NCBI RefSeq assembly: GCF_019112545.1
Contig: NW_025064890.1
Span: 585,818-649,817 of the forward strand
Origin: Guyanagaster necrorhizus
Lineage: Eukaryota > Basidiomycota > Agaricomycetes > Agaricales > Physalacriaceae
Reading direction: 5' to 3'
DNA length: 64,000 bases
Position numbers and translations under genes: made by a program. Shown in pieces: positions 34,309 to 45,833 of the stretch. How positions within the stretch are numbered: position 1 is the stretch's first letter; each line of letters begins with the position of its first letter. Below the pieces are notes generated by a model. It was given only the letters and a program-made list of their open reading frames with translations, was not told the DNA's origin and made no database searches.

Positions 34309-35815
34309 TCAGCTTCCACTCTCAATGATGAAATAGGAGTAGTCCCTACCGCCAAAAGATAGGGTTTTAGAGTAGGGCGATCTGCAGTCGAAGTCACTAC
34401 ATGAAACATCCAGTGAATCCAATTCATCGAGTTTCTCTCCCCCACAGTCATTAGAATCGGGTTGGATACCATCGTCTCCAGGGCGAGTCCACACCAACGA
34501 GCTCGTCTTGTCTTGCTCGGACCCTTCGGGCGTCGCAAGGGCTATTTCATTCCAGTCATTTCCGATGATAGCAGAGAAATCAGGATGTCGTGAGCCATCT
34601 CGTAGTATACTTGGGGGAGGAGGGTCAACACTAGCGAAAGTGGGGAAAGAAGAAGATACGGGGGAGTCGAGGACGTCAGTATCTGGTGGAAATAGAGAAG
34701 AGCGAGATAAGGTTGAGTGATCTACAGATGGGGATGATCAGAAGCTGAAGCAAATGCATGAGATTAAGCCAACCAGGTGAATCGAGTTCACGACCAGAAG
34801 GTGCGGCCTTCATAGAAGACGGACAAGGCGACGGAGCAACCTTGGGTACCACTCGACGGCTGTAGAACCTCCAAGGTAAGCGTGGACATGAGTCAAACCG
34901 CTGATTCTCGAACTCTTCCGAGCGTGAACGCTGGATATGCTTGCTCGTCTTCAAGGATCGCACAATGGAATTGATGGAGAAAAATAAAACGGGTGCAGCA
35001 AGAAGTAGCGGTGTGCCTGCATATCCGAAAAATCTCACCCTATCATGAGAGACTGATTGAATGACTAGGAACGTTTGACGCTGATCATCACTCACCAGAC
35101 AGGGTCTGATGCATCACAGTGGAGGTCTTCAGTGGGCTTGACAGCATCCAATTTGATGGCAACGACGATCTGTACAATTGTGGCGACAATAGGAAAGACC
35201 AGGAGCGTAAAATAGTAATGATTCCGCCACACCAGCGCCCTATAGTTGGCAATGGTCAATGAAAATTATGGAATCTACTCAAGCTGATGATGGATCACGT
35301 ACGAGCGTTCCGCATCCGCCCATGACTTGGGCTTCCACACAATTATACACGTAGCGATACAGAAAGACGCGCAGACACCAGTCATCACAAAAGTAGAAAA
35401 TCCGAGAATAAAGGTCTGGGCTGATATAGAGTCAGGGAGAAGGATAATGGCAGAGTAAGAGTACGACCTACCAAGGCAGAATGCCCTAGGCATAGCATAA
35501 GGATCCATCTTCCAAACCATACCTACATAGAAGGTGTCAACATCGACTTCAATGCATTTCACGATATTTCGAATTTTTACCAAGGCAGAAGACCCCTTGC
35601 ATTAGCGTACAAGCGACACAATAGATCAGAGGGCCCCAGTATGATCCAATACAGCGTGCGAAAAGCATAAGGACAACCCAGCAGCTAGCAAGGCCTGGGG
35701 GGAGGAGGGGGGAATTCGCATCGGGCCTCAGTAGAGATCACGCGAGGTAGATCACAAATAACCCACCTGTGAGTGATAGCACCATCCATACCACCTTGAG
35801 TGCGAACGGTAGCAT
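34309..35815 (-). CDS. multi-pass membrane protein of unknown function
   Basis: Model: complement(join(34309-34682, 34726-35039, 35096-35239, 35303-35420, 35472-35522, 35581-35694, 35767-35815)), 387 aa. Hydrophobic helices: VVWMVLSLTGLASCWVVLML, YWGPLIYCVACTLMQGVFCL, TFILGFSTFVMTGVCASFC, YYFTLLVFPIVATIVQIVVA and GYAGTPLLLAAPVLFFSIN, with weaker ones possible. Motifs recalled from Agaricomycete relatives are DPYAMPRAFCLAQ, WKPKSWAD and KLDAVKPTEDLHCDASDPVW. The long polar C-terminal tail (after about residue 225) is Ser/Pro/Asp-rich. The arrangement recalls receptor-like proteins, but it is not a STE3 pheromone receptor as far as I can tell. Role unknown. Confidence 0.75.
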
Positions 35816-36562
35816 GTTGTACTTCAGTTAACGATCATCATCCGGCCACGACGACCAGTGGCCACACAGGTCTATGCAGCAAGTTGGAAAAAGAGGGAAA
35901 GGGAGAACAGCAGCACGCTGCCGGCATCAGAACCTTGTGAACCCCTTCAATCATGGATTTTTATTAATTTGTCTGATCAGCTGTGGAAAGCCTTGCCATT
36001 AGGAGAATTGTACCTCATCTTCGAAAAATCAAATGGTGGGAAACCGCGACCGACACGCTACCGCATGCTTCTCGAAGGCGGAGACAGCGAATTCGATGCG
36101 GTCCGAAGCAACGTATTTGCCTCCCTTTGCCGCGTGGTGCCTTAATTCCACGCCATTTCCATCGTTTTTCTTTGAGAACGGGCCGACAGGTTTGCCGGGT
36201 CAGTGGTCCTGCCACAGAGATGACCCTGGTCTCCATTTTACTGAAGGTAGGTACGAAGTTGCGACTACGTGGAGTGTCGGCTGGAAACGCCTGTCATTCC
36301 AATTATAATGAAATACCTATCGGAGATCATTGAATGATGCTGATGTTAGCTTCGAGTCAGCTTACATTTACGCTTCGGTGAAGATCTCTGCAATCCGCCG
36401 TATGCGCATCAGACGGAAAAGACAAAAAAAAAGAAAATTTTGTGATCTTAAGAATGATTATGTATTCAGTAGATATGGATATTTTCCGAGACAAATTGAA
36501 GTTTCTCCTCCCAGAATTAAAAGCGATAGCCGGCAAAAAAGAGAGCTAGAAACCTGAGAGGC
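35816..36562. other. intergenic
   Basis: Upstream of the membrane-protein gene and downstream of the PL4 gene. A purine-rich stretch with aaaaaaaaa at about 36,425. No gene recognised. Confidence 0.5.
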
Positions 36563-39471
36563 CTAGTACAGTCTCAAGCCGTCGAGGACAACATTGGGAG
36601 ACCTATGTCGGGGTTAGTGGGGTGTAATAGAGCATGAGTTGGATCAAGTGCTTACAAAAATTCGGACCCAGAAGAACCAGAGGCAACGGTAATGGTGAGG
36701 GTGTTTACGGCCGATCCCGTGTTCAGATAACCAGTAGCTAAAAGACCAGTCAACCATATGTTGCATGACAGGAACAAGACATTGAACGTACGGATTGAGT
36801 ATGTGTACATGATGTTCTGTCAGATGTATCAATAGAAATTCGACCGAATGCTTGACAACGCTTACATTTCCACGCCATGTACCACGAGTTACACCTTATG
36901 CAAGGTATGTTAGTTATCTTGAAATGGGATAGGGAATATACCTCTCGAATCCGGTTGATCTGGAACAGACGGCGTGGAGCTCGTCCAATTGTTGACAGTG
37001 ACTACAGGACGACCACCTAAATGCAAGGTATGAGTCATGCGGAGCACGGAGACGTCAGGCTAACTTACCTGCGAAGGCGAGAGTGGTTGCGATGTCAAGG
37101 GTTCGGGCGCCACCTAAAGGGGCCCTTTAATCGCCGCGTTCAGGCATTACGATAGATGTCGGTACGTGCCCTGTGAACTCGACAACGTGAACTTCACCGT
37201 TACTGCTCCGATGTCCTTGTATAGAAGACGCATTATCGAAAATCCAGGATGCAGAATTTACGACTCACTTGGAATATAGCCATAGGGAACGTATCCTCAT
37301 CGTCGCCAACAGTGAAAGTAACTTGATGGCACCATCAGCCCGGTAAGATAGGCGTACAAGGGTTTAAGCGCATACCCGGGCCCCAGTCAGACATTCGGCT
37401 GTCGCTCGGACTGGAAAAAAAAAGACGCTCTTCAATCGGATCGGGACCGCTCAAGCGCCACTTACTGCATCGTTTCAATCTTGCTGCAGAATTTCAGGAC
37501 GAAGCTGCGACATAAAACATCCGTGTAGCTTACTCGGCATTTAGGAATCCTCTTGGCGTGCCATCAATCTCACCGATCTGCCAAATCACAGTTGGTGTCT
37601 GAAGGTATATATGCGTTAGAAGGCGAAACGGGTCTCCGATGTTTGGGAAGACACTTACAGCCTCAGTCGACGCGATGTTGGACGTCAGGACGCTTCCAGC
37701 AGTAACAGTGACACTCTGAGTGGCGACTGCCAATTCCATTTTGTATACTGCATCCGAGAAGCGGATTATTAGCTTTGCGAAAAATTTGAATGGACATACT
37801 AACGCGTCATCGTGTAGGTACCGGGTTTCATGTAGGGACTGACGAAGTCACCGTCGGAGTCCGTTCGCACCCTTGATCACGGACCAATGATGAAATAGTC
37901 GAATATTGACGCCGCACTTACCAGTATTGAGCATCACTGTTACTGAATCCAATAGACATATAGTCGGCGTACGCCGAAGGATAGCCCGAAGCACTTCCTG
38001 TGACCCTACCTCTGTCATCTTCGGAGACCCATCCTGTTACATCAAGACCATCCCAGAATGAGGTATCTACACAAAGTTGAACTGAACACCCAATGAGACG
38101 GTAGATCAACGACGGCTACCGATGTCGGTCGAGGGAGTTGATCCGGTTGTAAACCATAAAGCACTAAGTGAATATTTAGCTTATAACATTTCAGAATATG
38201 GGTGTCCAGACTTACTAAGGACCATGCAGACCCATGCGAAATGCTGCCTGGCATGAGCTCATTTATCATTAACGCCGAAGGGCAACGACGAACATTCTGT
38301 CTGTGTATGCCCCGAGTTCTAAACGGACACCTGAGATACGTCGCACACAACAATGGATCAGAGATCCCTACCATGTCTACATCAAAACATCAGGACTAGG
38401 TCGGATCAATAAAGGGTAAAACTCACAGAAATAAAGCTCTTGCTGCGAGGCTGTCAATACGCCATGATCGAAGTAGAATGAGTTTGATGCCCAAATGAAA
38501 AAAGGTACCACTGACTTCCTTGGTTATCAATATCGCGCATGAAAGGTCCACCGGAGCTGGCTTCATATCCGGTGCCGGGGATAATCATCCAAGCGGCAAT
38601 GCTTGATCCAGAAACTCCGTGAACTTGGTCATCAATAAACTGCCTGGACGAGTAGAATTTTGACCTTGTTTCAGTCCCTACCAAGTACACGTCACTCCCT
38701 TCAATAGCAGTCCCGCCTACAATGTCTGACACCTCATAGCCATTGGGAAGTGTCGACTGACTGAGACGTGCGATGAAGCGAAGTTCGCCGACGGACGGCT
38801 CAGCTGTAGTACTTGCTCTTTTATTAGTTAAGCCTTCACCTCCGGCGGTCATAGACTTACTATGTAGCCATATGGATAGCTGGGTCGGTGTATCTGGCAA
38901 CGTAGTACCTGTAAAAGAGAATTGAGCATAAACATATATCGGCAAGGAGAGAATGAATACTGAATCAGAGTACTGGTGGTACAGGTAATCTGTGGAAAGA
39001 GAATGAATTCGAGATGTCTAAAGGTGAAAACGATAGACTTACAGTGATATCTGATGAAAGAACGAGTCAGTAACGGTATATGATACCATAAAACTCTGCT
39101 CACAGTTGTTATCATGTCCCCCTTGGATCCATGAGCAGTCAGCGTCGATACCTGATGCAATCTGGCTATATTTGCTGGAATCTTGTGCCTAATTGGAGAT
39201 AATCTCAGGTCGGAGAACTAAGCATAAAACTCCAACACAAACCTCAATTCCATTGAACTTCATGGAAGTTATATCTCCACTAGTCGAATCCACTACGGCG
39301 AGTAGACATAAACGCAAAACGTTGTAGATCGGGTACAGAAGACGTACCAGTGAAGATCAAACCAGCAGAGGTGTCGACAATGTACGAGTCCCCGCTCTCA
39401 GTGAGACCGAAGCTAGCAGCTGTCGAGCATAACGACGCGAGGAACGCAGCAGCAAAAACGAAGAACAACAT
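36563..39471 (-). CDS. rhamnogalacturonan lyase, polysaccharide lyase family 4
   Basis: A 26-exon model closes in frame at 526 aa: 39348-39471, 39243-39292, 39104-39188, 39043-39050, 38961-38989, 38861-38908, 38811-38516, 38427-38450, 38372-38376, 38294-38318, 38216-38243, 38120-38163, 37922-38066, 37804-37871, 37659-37747, 37534-37598, 37466-37483, 37376-37410, 37269-37321, 37170-37215, 37069-37113, 36942-37016, 36866-36894, 36792-36816, 36656-36737, 36563-36602 (complement). Signal peptide [31 protein letters not shown] and MNSGHTQTE carry the Lys and His expected at the lyase centre. [41 protein letters not shown] and [13 protein letters not shown] are family blocks covering all three domains. 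It cleaves the rhamnogalacturonan I backbone of pectin outside the cell. Exons 4 and 9 are 8 and 5 nt. Confidence 0.9.
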
Positions 39472-39510
39472 GACCGTCACCCAAGGAAGGACCGATGAGA
39501 TGCACCCCAA

Positions 39511-39518
39511 TTTTTATA
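39511..39518 (-). promoter_or_regulatory. TATA box of PL4 gene
   Basis: TATAAAAA on the minus strand, about 40 bp upstream of the ATG at 39471. Confidence 0.45.
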
Positions 39519-40286
39519 GTGAGAGAAAAAAATTTTACTATCCGCTTCAGCCGTTTCACCTCATGAGGAGGTACCTGAAATAATCTCATGATGAAAAGAG
39601 GCTCAGACAAAACCTCGGAAACTGTAGTTGGAATACATTGACGGCCCGCCTCGTTTCTGTCAGAAAGCGCAAAGCACATCCCATGACTTGATGTATTCAT
39701 CTTGGAAGCGACTGATAGAGTGCAAATGGCCATCGGCAAGGAAGAGTTTAGCCTTTGAACAACGAACGGCACATTAGCGGGAGTATAATGGAAAAATAAG
39801 CACATCGGTGCACAGACGGCCCGTGCTGAAGATCAACGAGACCATAGGAAATCATACATGATCATAAATTCTGGCCCGGTCGAACATGGGTAGTTGTTGC
39901 CATCGGAAGCGAATGAACGAAGAAACGGAAGGGTCGTCGAGTGATGCACTGCGTTCTAAGAAAACAGAACGTTCTGCGAATGAAAGATAACCCGAATTTG
40001 CGCCCACTATGGCTTGGCAAATGCAGGCTGGCCGTCAGTCAGAATGTGGCTTTGCATCGAGACATCTGGATTATTAGCCCAGCACTCTTCAGAGACAGAA
40101 AAAGACTGTGTTTGTATCTGTGTCTCTCGAAGGCCATTGCCGAAGTCCAAAAGAAAATAAATTATTGGGCTAGAAAACAAAAAAATAATACAAATAACTT
40201 TGAGAGATGACGATTGGTGACAATGAATCCGTGGAATGTCCCCTGAGTTTGGAAAAATGAGGAGTGATGCGCACTGCTTCCCGCTA
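39519..40286. other. intergenic
   Basis: PL4 upstream region and cyclin 3' flank; no gene recognised. Confidence 0.5.
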
Positions 40287-42153
40287 TTAATCGCTATCGT
40301 TGAACTCTTCCTCTTCAGCCTTTCGGATTGTCTCCGCGATTCTTTGTTCCTGGATCGCTGCTTTTAATGGGGGCAACACGGCAGGAAGGTCAACTCGGCT
40401 TCCTTCAGGCCAATGGCTCAGCACCCATCTACGCATGGTTAGACTGGCCTGCAAGCATGTTAGCCCGGCAATATCGGTGTAAAATTGACCTACCTTTGCA
40501 AACTTCTTGGACGAGTATTTCTTGACAAGTGTCGCAGACTGCCTAGCTTCCGGACGTAGCAAATGGTTGAGCAAGATGTTGGCGGTAGGCAGAAGTTCGC
40601 TCTCTTTGAATGTCGAATAATGCGCTAAATTTGGTGTCTGTAGAGCACAATCAGCACGAACCAACATGAGAATCGAGAATGGTCGCACCCATTCTTCTCG
40701 ACCAAGAGCAAGGCGTGCCAACCACAGAGCAGCCGCAGCTAGGAGTGAAGCCGGTGTCGCCACGAGACGCCATTCTATGCAGCCCACTTCCAGCAAGTAC
40801 TTAGCAATAGTCCGGGCAGTGATTTCCAAATCATCAGCCTTACTTCCTCTGCGCAACCAAGTCATCGGTCCAGCGTAGCTCAAATCCCAATTCAACGTTT
40901 TGAGAACATATTGTTCTGCCTTCAGCATTTCTGACACCGTATATTGGTCTCCAGCAAGCCTGACGATGTCTTCCACACTAGGCGCAATACTCTCCTCAAA
41001 TTTGGCGGCCACAAAGAAACACGATATTCCAACGAGCTGCAGCCGTGAGATAGACACCATTGGACGAAGGGACAGAAAGCGGTCGAAGATGTTGACATAG
41101 AGGAAAAATGTTTCGGGGACGCATCGATACATGGTGTGGACCTGCAACATCCAGTCGTGGAGAATAGCTCGTTTGTTCCAATCGAGTTCCTCTTGCTGGC
41201 TCATGTAGGTTGGATCTGGCAACGTTTTGGCCTGTGAAGACTCAATAAACTTCACCAATGCAGGGTAGGAATCAGAACGTACTTCGACGTCCTTCATATA
41301 CTGGCACACTTCAACAACGTACTCTGAAACCATTAGCGGGTCGTCATGATCTTCAGCGTCAAGATCATCCCAATCATCATCTTCTTCCGCAAGTTCTTCA
41401 AGATGAGCAGCGACGCGTTCTGCCTCCACCTGCGACTCATCTTGAATAGTTTGCTGAGTCTCCACTTCGGCTTCGACTTCTACAGGGGGAAGCGCTACGC
41501 GGGGTGAAGGTGGCGGTGATCCTTTTGGTGTGGTGTAACGTCGCTTGAACACACGTGGTGCTTCTTCGTCAACGGCGTCGAGATGTTGTGAAGTTGAAGC
41601 GACGGTCACAAGTTTGTTGCCTTTAGCTGAAGAGTGCGAGATTGCACGACGATGTCCTAAGACTTCTTTATTTGTGCTGGCCACCGTGAACTTACGTCGA
41701 GTAGCTGTCTCCTTGTTCACCACTGGTGCAACGCGAGCGCCTACTGTCGTTCGTAATGGCTGCCGCGCTGGTTTCAGAACTGGCTTCGCGATGGAATCAT
41801 TGAGCTTGGCCCCCTCCTTCTCTTTCTCCCTCATCGTTATCGTTTTCGGTCCATTTGGTCCGGATACCTCAGCCAAGACCCCGCGCTTCCTCTTCCCTAC
41901 ACCTGCCTTCTCCGCCATCGAGTCGGCTACCTTGGTCTTGCTGGATGGTGCCACCACACTACCATCGTCCTTGCCTGCAATGGAAATGGTTTTAGAGCGC
42001 GTTGCTATCCTAGAAGCGCGAGCGGTGGCATTCTCGATATCTTTGACGACAGTGCGGACGGTCCTGACCGGCCTACGAACCTAGTGAACATGGTCAGCGA
42101 CGCTCAACGAACAGAGCGATTTAAGGACAACACACAGGAATATTTGAGGCCAT
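40287..42153 (-). CDS. G2/mitotic B-type cyclin
   Basis: Model: complement(join(40287-40448, 40494-40637, 40689-42080, 42136-42153)), 571 aa. N-terminal half is basic and low complexity, with a candidate destruction box RQPLRTTVG around residue 115 and KRKRG before it. The cyclin N box reads KRAILHDWMLQVHTMYRCVP, FLSLRPMVSISRLQLVGISC and FFVAAKFEESIAPSVEDIV; the cyclin C box includes KYLLEVGCIEWRL and NILLNHLLRPEARQS. B-type cyclins activate Cdk1 at the G2/M transition (Cdc13/Clb/NimE group). The two 3' introns (51 and 45 nt) are multiples of three without stops, so retention would keep the frame. Exon 1 encodes only MASNIP. Confidence 0.9.
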
Positions 42154-42568
42154 TTACGAACTATAATATAGAAGCATACGCTGAAGCAAAGGGGAAAGAT
42201 CGAGAGAGGAGAATGATTGATGAAGGAGGTGGGGATGTCGCTGGCGGTCTGCGGTGAAAAGTCGGCCTCCCTGAAGGCCTTGAAGTTGTTAGGATTTGTC
42301 CTTGTTGCAGTTTGTTTGCGTGTTTATGCTAACGCGTCTTTCACGTGACCGTTGGTGTACCGCGACAGAATAGAATAATGAGCTAGCTACTACCGCTATG
42401 CCACAATAAGATCGACCGACACATAAAAATCAAATGGACAAACATTCGGCATTCTTTCCAAGATGAATTATGGTTATCGACGGAGGTGCCAACAATGGTC
42501 TCACGGGCCACATGTATCCACCAGTGCATTCCCATCAAGAACCGTGATCATTTCCTACCTTGACTACG
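42154..42568. other. cyclin upstream region
   Basis: Divergent interval between the cyclin gene and the SDR relic. Contains CACGTGA at about 42,340. No gene recognised. Confidence 0.4.
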
Positions 42569-43886
42569 ATGTCGCCTACCTTTGATATGGTCGATATGAA
42601 GGGCAAAGTTGTGATTGTCACTGGTGGAAAGTGAGTGGTTGCTGAAGGACTCTTGTTAGTGATTCTGATAGTGACATCCAGCTCAGGCATTGGCTATGGG
42701 ACCGTCCGCCATCTCGCTTGAGTTGGTGCCAAGGTCCATCTGGCAGCAAGAAATGAGACACGGGCTACGGAGGCTATAGTGAAGCTCAAGACCGAGTCTC
42801 TTGAATCTGGGAATATGGATATCGTATGGCTAAAGCTCGACCTCAGTGATCCTCGACTGGCAAGACAGTCCGCGGAAGACTTCTTGCAGCAGGAAAAGCG
42901 GCTGGATGTGCTAGGTAAACCTTTCTTTCTCGGCTCTCTTCCTTGACTAGTCCATCAGTGCTGACGCCCATATTAACAGTGAATAATGCCGGCTTGTAGG
43001 CGTGAAAAGCCTCGAATTTCTCTTCCAATAGCTGACAGCCCTTGACAGGATGTTGGAACCATACGAAGCCGGGCCAGATGGTGCGTCCAATTAATTTCAG
43101 TCCCGAATTCTCACTTAATCTATTTGACAGGCATGTCAAAGCTAGTCATCGTCAAGTTAGTCCCCCGACTACTTAGTTACATGCTGATACATGAATACAG
43201 TGCCCTTCAGCTATCTCAGTCCCTTCGTTTTCACGCAAACGCTACTTCCTCTTCTCATCTCGACTTCGCAGGAGCTGAATTCCGATGTCAGAATCATCAA
43301 TGCAAGTCGAATTGGCTCGATGCTTCACTCATCTGACGAAGGAATTTTTTCCAGGTTGCTTCCATATCACATAAATGGACTCGTGGATTTAAATGTGATA
43401 CAGTTCAAGATCTGAATGTGTCATACGACAAGAGATGGTTCTCCAGCTTCTGGCGGTATGGTGCGTCTATATGGGTCCTACACTCATTTGTCAAGTTTAT
43501 CTTTCCAACCAGCCCACTCTAAATTGCTGGTCATTCTCTGGACCAAGTCTCTTCAAAAGAGACTTGATGCCTCGGAACCACCGGTGCCTATAACTGTTAT
43601 TTCACTTCACCCTGGCAGTGTAGACACCTTTACTCATAAGTGGTCCCTTGCGCCTCTGTGGAAACTACTGATCACACCGGTCGTGACCGATATAGAACGT
43701 GGGTCGTACACCTCTTTTTTTGCGGCCGCGGGAAAGGACATCAGAGACAATCGGAACAAATACAAAGGTATCTATCTTGAGGACAATCCCCCGCGAATCA
43801 CCAATCCGAGCAAAGTAGCACGAGATGACGATCTTGCCCAGCGTCTTTGGACCATTACCGTTGGCTTCTTTTCCGAGCTCAGTTAG
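42569..43886 (+). pseudogene. short-chain dehydrogenase/reductase, nonsense-bearing copy
   Basis: MSPTFDMVDMKGKVVIVTGG, an intron (GTGAGT...CCAG), SGIGYGTVRHLA, a TGA stop, VGAKVHLAARNETRA, LDLSDPRLARQSAEDFLQ, EKRLDVLVNNAGL, a series of short exons (MLEPYEAGPDG, MSKLVIVN, YLSPFVFTQTLLPLLISTSQ), then RWFSSFWRY, HSKLLVILWTKSLQKR and ISLHPGSVDTF. All SDR landmarks are present: TGGNSGIG, NNAG and the YxxSK position, although the Y-x-x-x-K is split by an intron. The TGA replaces a probable CGA Arg codon, a C-to-T change at CpG. The exon near 43,360 also does not join in frame. A full-length but inactive paralog of the copies at 12 and 25 kb. Confidence 0.65.
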
Positions 43887-44079
43887 GTCTACAAGCCGAG
43901 GTCCAGATACCTATCTTCACTCTTACCTACCGTACACGCTCCCTCTGAAAACTCACATCTGTACTATTTCCTCCCCTTCCCGAAGCTTTTCAACTTATTG
44001 CTATCAGTATATGTTCGTGAAACTTGAATTCATAATATGTAACTCGTGGGTATCTACAGGGAGCTATTCAAGGTAATTC

Positions 44080-44830
44080 CATATAATCCATATAATCCAA
44101 GTGCGGTATACAATCCAACAGTGCTGCAGCTTCAAAGACGATCTAGCACAATGCCAAGGCATGAGCCCAGCATTGTAAGGGTCAGACTCACATACCGCTA
44201 ATTTCATTATTACTTCATTCAACTTGATGAGCTTGGAGGCAATATTGTCCTCCTTTGGTTTAGAAAATCGGAATCTCTTAATCGACCGTTTACATTTCGT
44301 GATATGTTCGTTCATAAAGGCTTCATTTGCTTCCTGGATGGCTTGTCTGACGCTAGAATGAGAGAATCAGTCAGCAGGAAACAACAAAGAGAACGTCCTC
44401 AACTCAATCATCTGTCGTGCCATAAAGATAAAGGTTGGTGGATCAAGCAACTCTTTATATGCAGCCGCCCAGATGCCAAATACTGCATCGTCTATCTGCT
44501 TCGCAATATTTGGGACACGCTGCAGACGGGCGAAATGGGACCCAAGATCCTCGGAATTGGAATAGATATCGACATCTGCGAAACTGGATGTCGTGAACTG
44601 TGAAAGCCCAGAATAATATCCACGTTAACTAGACGCAATAGTATGTCCGAGACAGCAGACAACTTACGCATGGGAAGTTCAACCTCCTTGAGGCCAGGAC
44701 ATCCATGGTGGTGCAAGATGAAGCACGAACACGCAGCAGGGGTCCTTCTTGAAAAAGAAAGATGTGACGACAATCCGGGAGTCTCGTTACAGTGAATACG
44801 AATGCCGGCTCTCGTCGTAGGTTTCATCAC
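44080..44830 (-). pseudogene. degraded or unrecognised spliced gene
   Basis: On the minus strand open pieces chain over one plausible intron: CSCFILHHHGCPGLKEVELP, then FTTSSFADVDIYSN, LQRVPNIAKQIDDAVFG, IWAAAYKELLDPPTFIFMAR and, after a stop or intron, ITKCKRSIKRFRFSKP with LMPWHCARSSLKLQHCW. The style recalls the C-terminal half of basidiomycete F-box/LRR proteins, but I cannot name a family and there is no F-box upstream. Probably a relic. Confidence 0.25.
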
Positions 44831-45833
44831 CAGGATAATAGTCCTGCATTTACATCAGACAGGAAGTCGTGGCCAGACAATTGGAGACCTGATGCCCCGT
44901 TCAGTTCGATTAGGGCTCTGTTAACAGCACACATATGAAACCCTCACGATGAGCAAATGTGGCTGACATGTATCAGTAGTAGCTCGCCAGTTGAACAAAT
45001 ATGGCAGGACATAAGATGCGATGGACGTATACGCACTTCTCTTCGCCAGATCAGTTCATGGTGACCTAAACGTTGGTTGGCAAGGCGAGAGCGATACTAG
45101 AACTTCTAGAACTTCTAGACCGGGCCGATCTGGCCGCTTCTCAAAAAAAAATCTTTCGCAGGCTGATCTTACAGTATCGGACGATATCCAGTCCTAGGAA
45201 TCTAGCAGTGCATGTATTAAAACTTCAAACCAGGTCTTGGCCTTGGTGCTGCTCTCTCCTGATATGTAGCAGAGGCCGCGGGGTCCAGAACCGCCACAAT
45301 CTACCTCTTATCCTATCGCCGTTCGTAGGAGAGCATGTGGTCCCTTTAGGTCCTCTATCGCGCAGCATTCCTTATTGATCTTCATAATCCAGTCCTTCCA
45401 CAGACGAACACGATATCGATCTGTGGCATATTTGTTCTTTGGACTAGTCGAGTCGCTTAGTATTGGAAATGATCAAATATATGATCTTATTCGATCTCAC
45501 TGCGAGTGTGCTGCCTGTGTCTTTCCATGGCAAGTCGTCGATTTTCACGTCTGTATCATAATATCATCTCACGGTCATTTACACAGGTGTATCGAGCAAA
45601 CAGGCAGTTTGCCGGGCGGTGGGGTGGCAGTGGTACGAGTATCTGCCATCTCCATCTCTTCGAGTCATAATAAGTTACAATGTAAATATTTTATCATGAT
45701 GAGAATCTTGAAATAAGTGTGGACTGAAAAAAAGGGACGTGCGCGTCGAAAGCCACGTGATGTGACTCACCGCGTCGTCACGCTTTTTCCCCGTTTTGTT
45801 GATCGGATCCCCGCTTGTTTCTCTGCCTTCGCA
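44831..45833. other. no recognisable gene
   Basis: Holds a short 9-bp tandem repeat (45098-45119) and the upstream region of the RING+RRM gene. Confidence 0.45.

Noticed and set aside
34676..34725. Stop at 34,676-34,678 as the end of the membrane-protein gene
   Set aside because: A 43-nt intron (34683-34725) bypasses it and joins a long open tail in frame; still, the shorter form is not excluded without cDNA.
39413..39805. 130-codon minus-strand ORF upstream of and overlapping the PL4 start
   Set aside because: Runs in another frame over the PL4 first exon and promoter; no motif, while the PL4 signal peptide and TATA box explain the region.
41545..42084. 179-codon plus-strand ORF opposite the cyclin N-terminus
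   Set aside because: Antisense of a well-supported coding exon; composition reflects the complementary codons.
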